DNA from: Candidatus Agathobaculum merdigallinarum
Lineage (GTDB): Bacteria; Bacillota; Clostridia; Oscillospirales; Butyricicoccaceae
Direction of reading: 5' to 3'
NCBI GenBank assembly: GCA_019115425.1
Contig: DXDO01000045.1
Location: 1-14,716, forward strand
DNA length: 14,716 bases
Within the stretch, counting starts at the first letter, position 1; the number at the start of each line of letters is the position of its first letter. Under the pieces are notes generated by a model. It was not told where the DNA came from. It ran no database searches and saw only the letters and a program-made list of their open reading frames with translations. Shown piece after piece: positions 14,056-14,716 of the stretch. A program made the position numbers and the translations under genes.

Positions 14056-14187
14056 CAAAGCGCATGCGTTTGGTACATCAATTTGCATAAATTTTATTCG
14101 TTCTTGCGGCTGCTTTCCCGTTTTCCACATGGCAGCAGCTTGCCCGGCGGTTTGCTTTTCGCGGTTGCTTTTCCGTTCTTCAATTCA

Positions 14188-14216
14188 TTGACAAACCGAC
14201 GGCAAGCAGGTATACT
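14188..14216 (+). promoter_or_regulatory. Strong sigma-A promoter of an orphan RNA
   Basis: TTGACA (14188-14193) and TATACT (14211-14216) are exactly 17 bases apart, the best promoter in the window. It faces right, divergent from the lipoprotein operon, and the first downstream terminator is at 14388-14412. Confidence 0.85.
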
Positions 14217-14220
14217 AAAC

Positions 14221-14412
14221 GGGTATCGTTCTTTCTCCGTATGCGGGTATGGCGGCGCAGGATTTAGGTGCTGCCACCTCAGTGACGGATTTTTCGAATG
14301 GACATTCTGGCCATCTTAGGTTACGACCCATGGGTAAAAAATCGCGATTTCGCACACACTAAATTTTTTCCTTTTTATTTTTTCAATAAAAGCAGGCCTC
14401 ACGCCTGTTTTT
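14221..14412 (+). ncRNA. Candidate structured small RNA of about 190 nt
   Basis: A strong promoter and an intrinsic terminator frame this stretch, which has no ribosome-bound gene of convincing quality. It can fold: GGGT plus CGT (14221-14229) with ACG plus ACCC (14323-14329) close a multi-branch; CCGT (14237-14240) pairs with ACGG (14285-14288) around GGCGGC/GCTGCC; and GAATG/ATTC forms a further hairpin. Palindromes ACCCATGGGT (14326-14335) and AAATCGCGATTT (14339-14350) follow, then a T-rich tract. It does not match the SRP, tmRNA, RNase P or common riboswitch signatures I know. The size is similar to 6S RNA, but I cannot show that fold. A 37-codon reading frame (14249-14362) without a Shine-Dalgarno lies inside. 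Confidence 0.45.
14388..14412 (+). terminator. Intrinsic terminator of the orphan RNA
   Basis: CAGGC (14393-14397) and GCCTG (14403-14407) pair around CTCAC; the stem extends through a G-T pair and A-T pairs from AAAA upstream into the T-run TTTTT (14408-14412). Confidence 0.85.
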
Positions 14413-14512
14413 ATAAACGCGGATCAAGCAAGACGCTCCGCCTCGGGATACCCTCCCCGTGTAAAAACAGAGGGTAACAAAATAGCGACAGGTTTCCCTG
14501 CCGCTCATATAT

Positions 14513-14597
14513 GCGGGCATGATGGAATTGGTAGACATGCGAGATTTAGGTTCTCGTGCAGCGATGCGTTGGGGTTCGAGTCCCCATGCCCGCACCA
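14513..14597 (+). tRNA. tRNA-Leu (anticodon UAG)
   Basis: The acceptor arms GCGGGCA (14513-14519) and TGCCCGC (14587-14593) pair fully, followed by A73 and an encoded CCA (14595-14597). The anticodon stem CGAGA/TCTCG (14540-14544 with 14552-14556) encloses the loop TTTAGGT, with anticodon TAG at 14547-14549, reading CUA and related leucine codons. A long variable arm (type II) and a GGTTCGAGT T-loop are present. I find no clear promoter between the upstream terminator and this gene. Confidence 0.97.
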
Positions 14598-14601
14598 GCT
14601 C

Positions 14602-14709
14602 AGAAATCCCCTGTTTGGCACGAATCCCCGCCTTACGGCGAGGCTTCTCAGCCGGGCAGGGAATTTCTTCGCTTCCAAACCGCAACCGCTGCGCTGGGTT
14701 GCGGTTTGG
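14602..14709. repeat. Two hairpins downstream of tRNA-Leu
   Basis: AGAAATCCCCTG (14602-14613) pairs with CAGGGAATTTCT (14657-14668), 11 of 12, around a GC-rich inner stem; it may terminate the tRNA transcript although the trailing T-run is weak. CCAAACCGCAACC (14675-14687) is the exact inverse of 14697-14709 with a nine-base loop. The window ends seven bases later. Confidence 0.55.
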
Positions 14710-14716
14710 GGTTGCC

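Noticed and set aside
14383..14685. 100-codon minus-strand reading frame over tRNA-Leu
   Set aside because: It is antisense to a complete tRNA and its hairpins, a common source of false proteins.

Overview
This window looks like chromosome from a fairly GC-rich member of the Clostridia, probably a gut Oscillospirales-type bacterium. The support is Gram-positive style sigma-A promoters and strong Shine-Dalgarno sites, a surface protein with three SLH domains, the recA-recX pair, and a LexA-type box of the Firmicutes form (GAAC-N4-GTTC with one mismatch). The genus cannot be fixed from sequence alone.

Left part, plus strand. Bases 1-72 hold no gene I can support. A hairpin-rich stretch follows (73-217), then a clear promoter (234-261) and a leader of about 300 nt packed with perfect stem-loops. 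The leader ends in an intrinsic terminator (526-556) immediately before the ribosome binding site of a two-gene operon: a small radical SAM protein (575-1294) and a YhhQ/COG1738-family queuosine-precursor transporter (1287-2000). Together they suggest a queuosine/queuine salvage operon controlled by premature termination.

Centre. After a terminator comes a small serine recombinase (2131-2733). Eighteen bases past its stop codon lies a 16-bp perfect inverted repeat (2755-2770 and 2861-2876) enclosing a 90-bp segment. The stretch 2761-2880 is only about 26% GC. The left repeat contains the half-site/GT core/half-site layout expected of a serine-invertase crossover site, and the segment carries promoter-like hexamers. 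The next gene is a 1042-residue secreted surface protein (2960-6088) with a duplicated beta-rich unit, InlB-type repeats, a Gly/Ser linker and three SLH anchoring domains. I read this as a self-contained phase-variation module: invertase, invertible promoter and surface protein. It is the most interesting system in the window.

Right part, minus strand. From high to low coordinates: a lipoprotein with Ca-loop-like DxDxDG motifs (12669-14003), an OmpR/PhoB response regulator (11952-12641), a sensor histidine kinase (10221-11777), a DUF1385/YqhQ membrane protein (9285-10220), the release-factor methyltransferase prmC (7922-8800), and recA-recX (6637-7791, 6170-6640). The first four are closely spaced or coupled and probably form an envelope-sensing operon. 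The recA promoter overlaps both the prmC terminator hairpin and a LexA box. Two longer gaps (8801-9284 and 11778-11951) carry GC-rich palindromes of a shared repeat family.

Right end, plus strand. A near-consensus promoter (14188-14216) and an intrinsic terminator (14388-14412) frame a structured transcript of about 190 nt that I do not recognise. It is followed by tRNA-Leu(UAG) (14513-14597) and two further hairpins.
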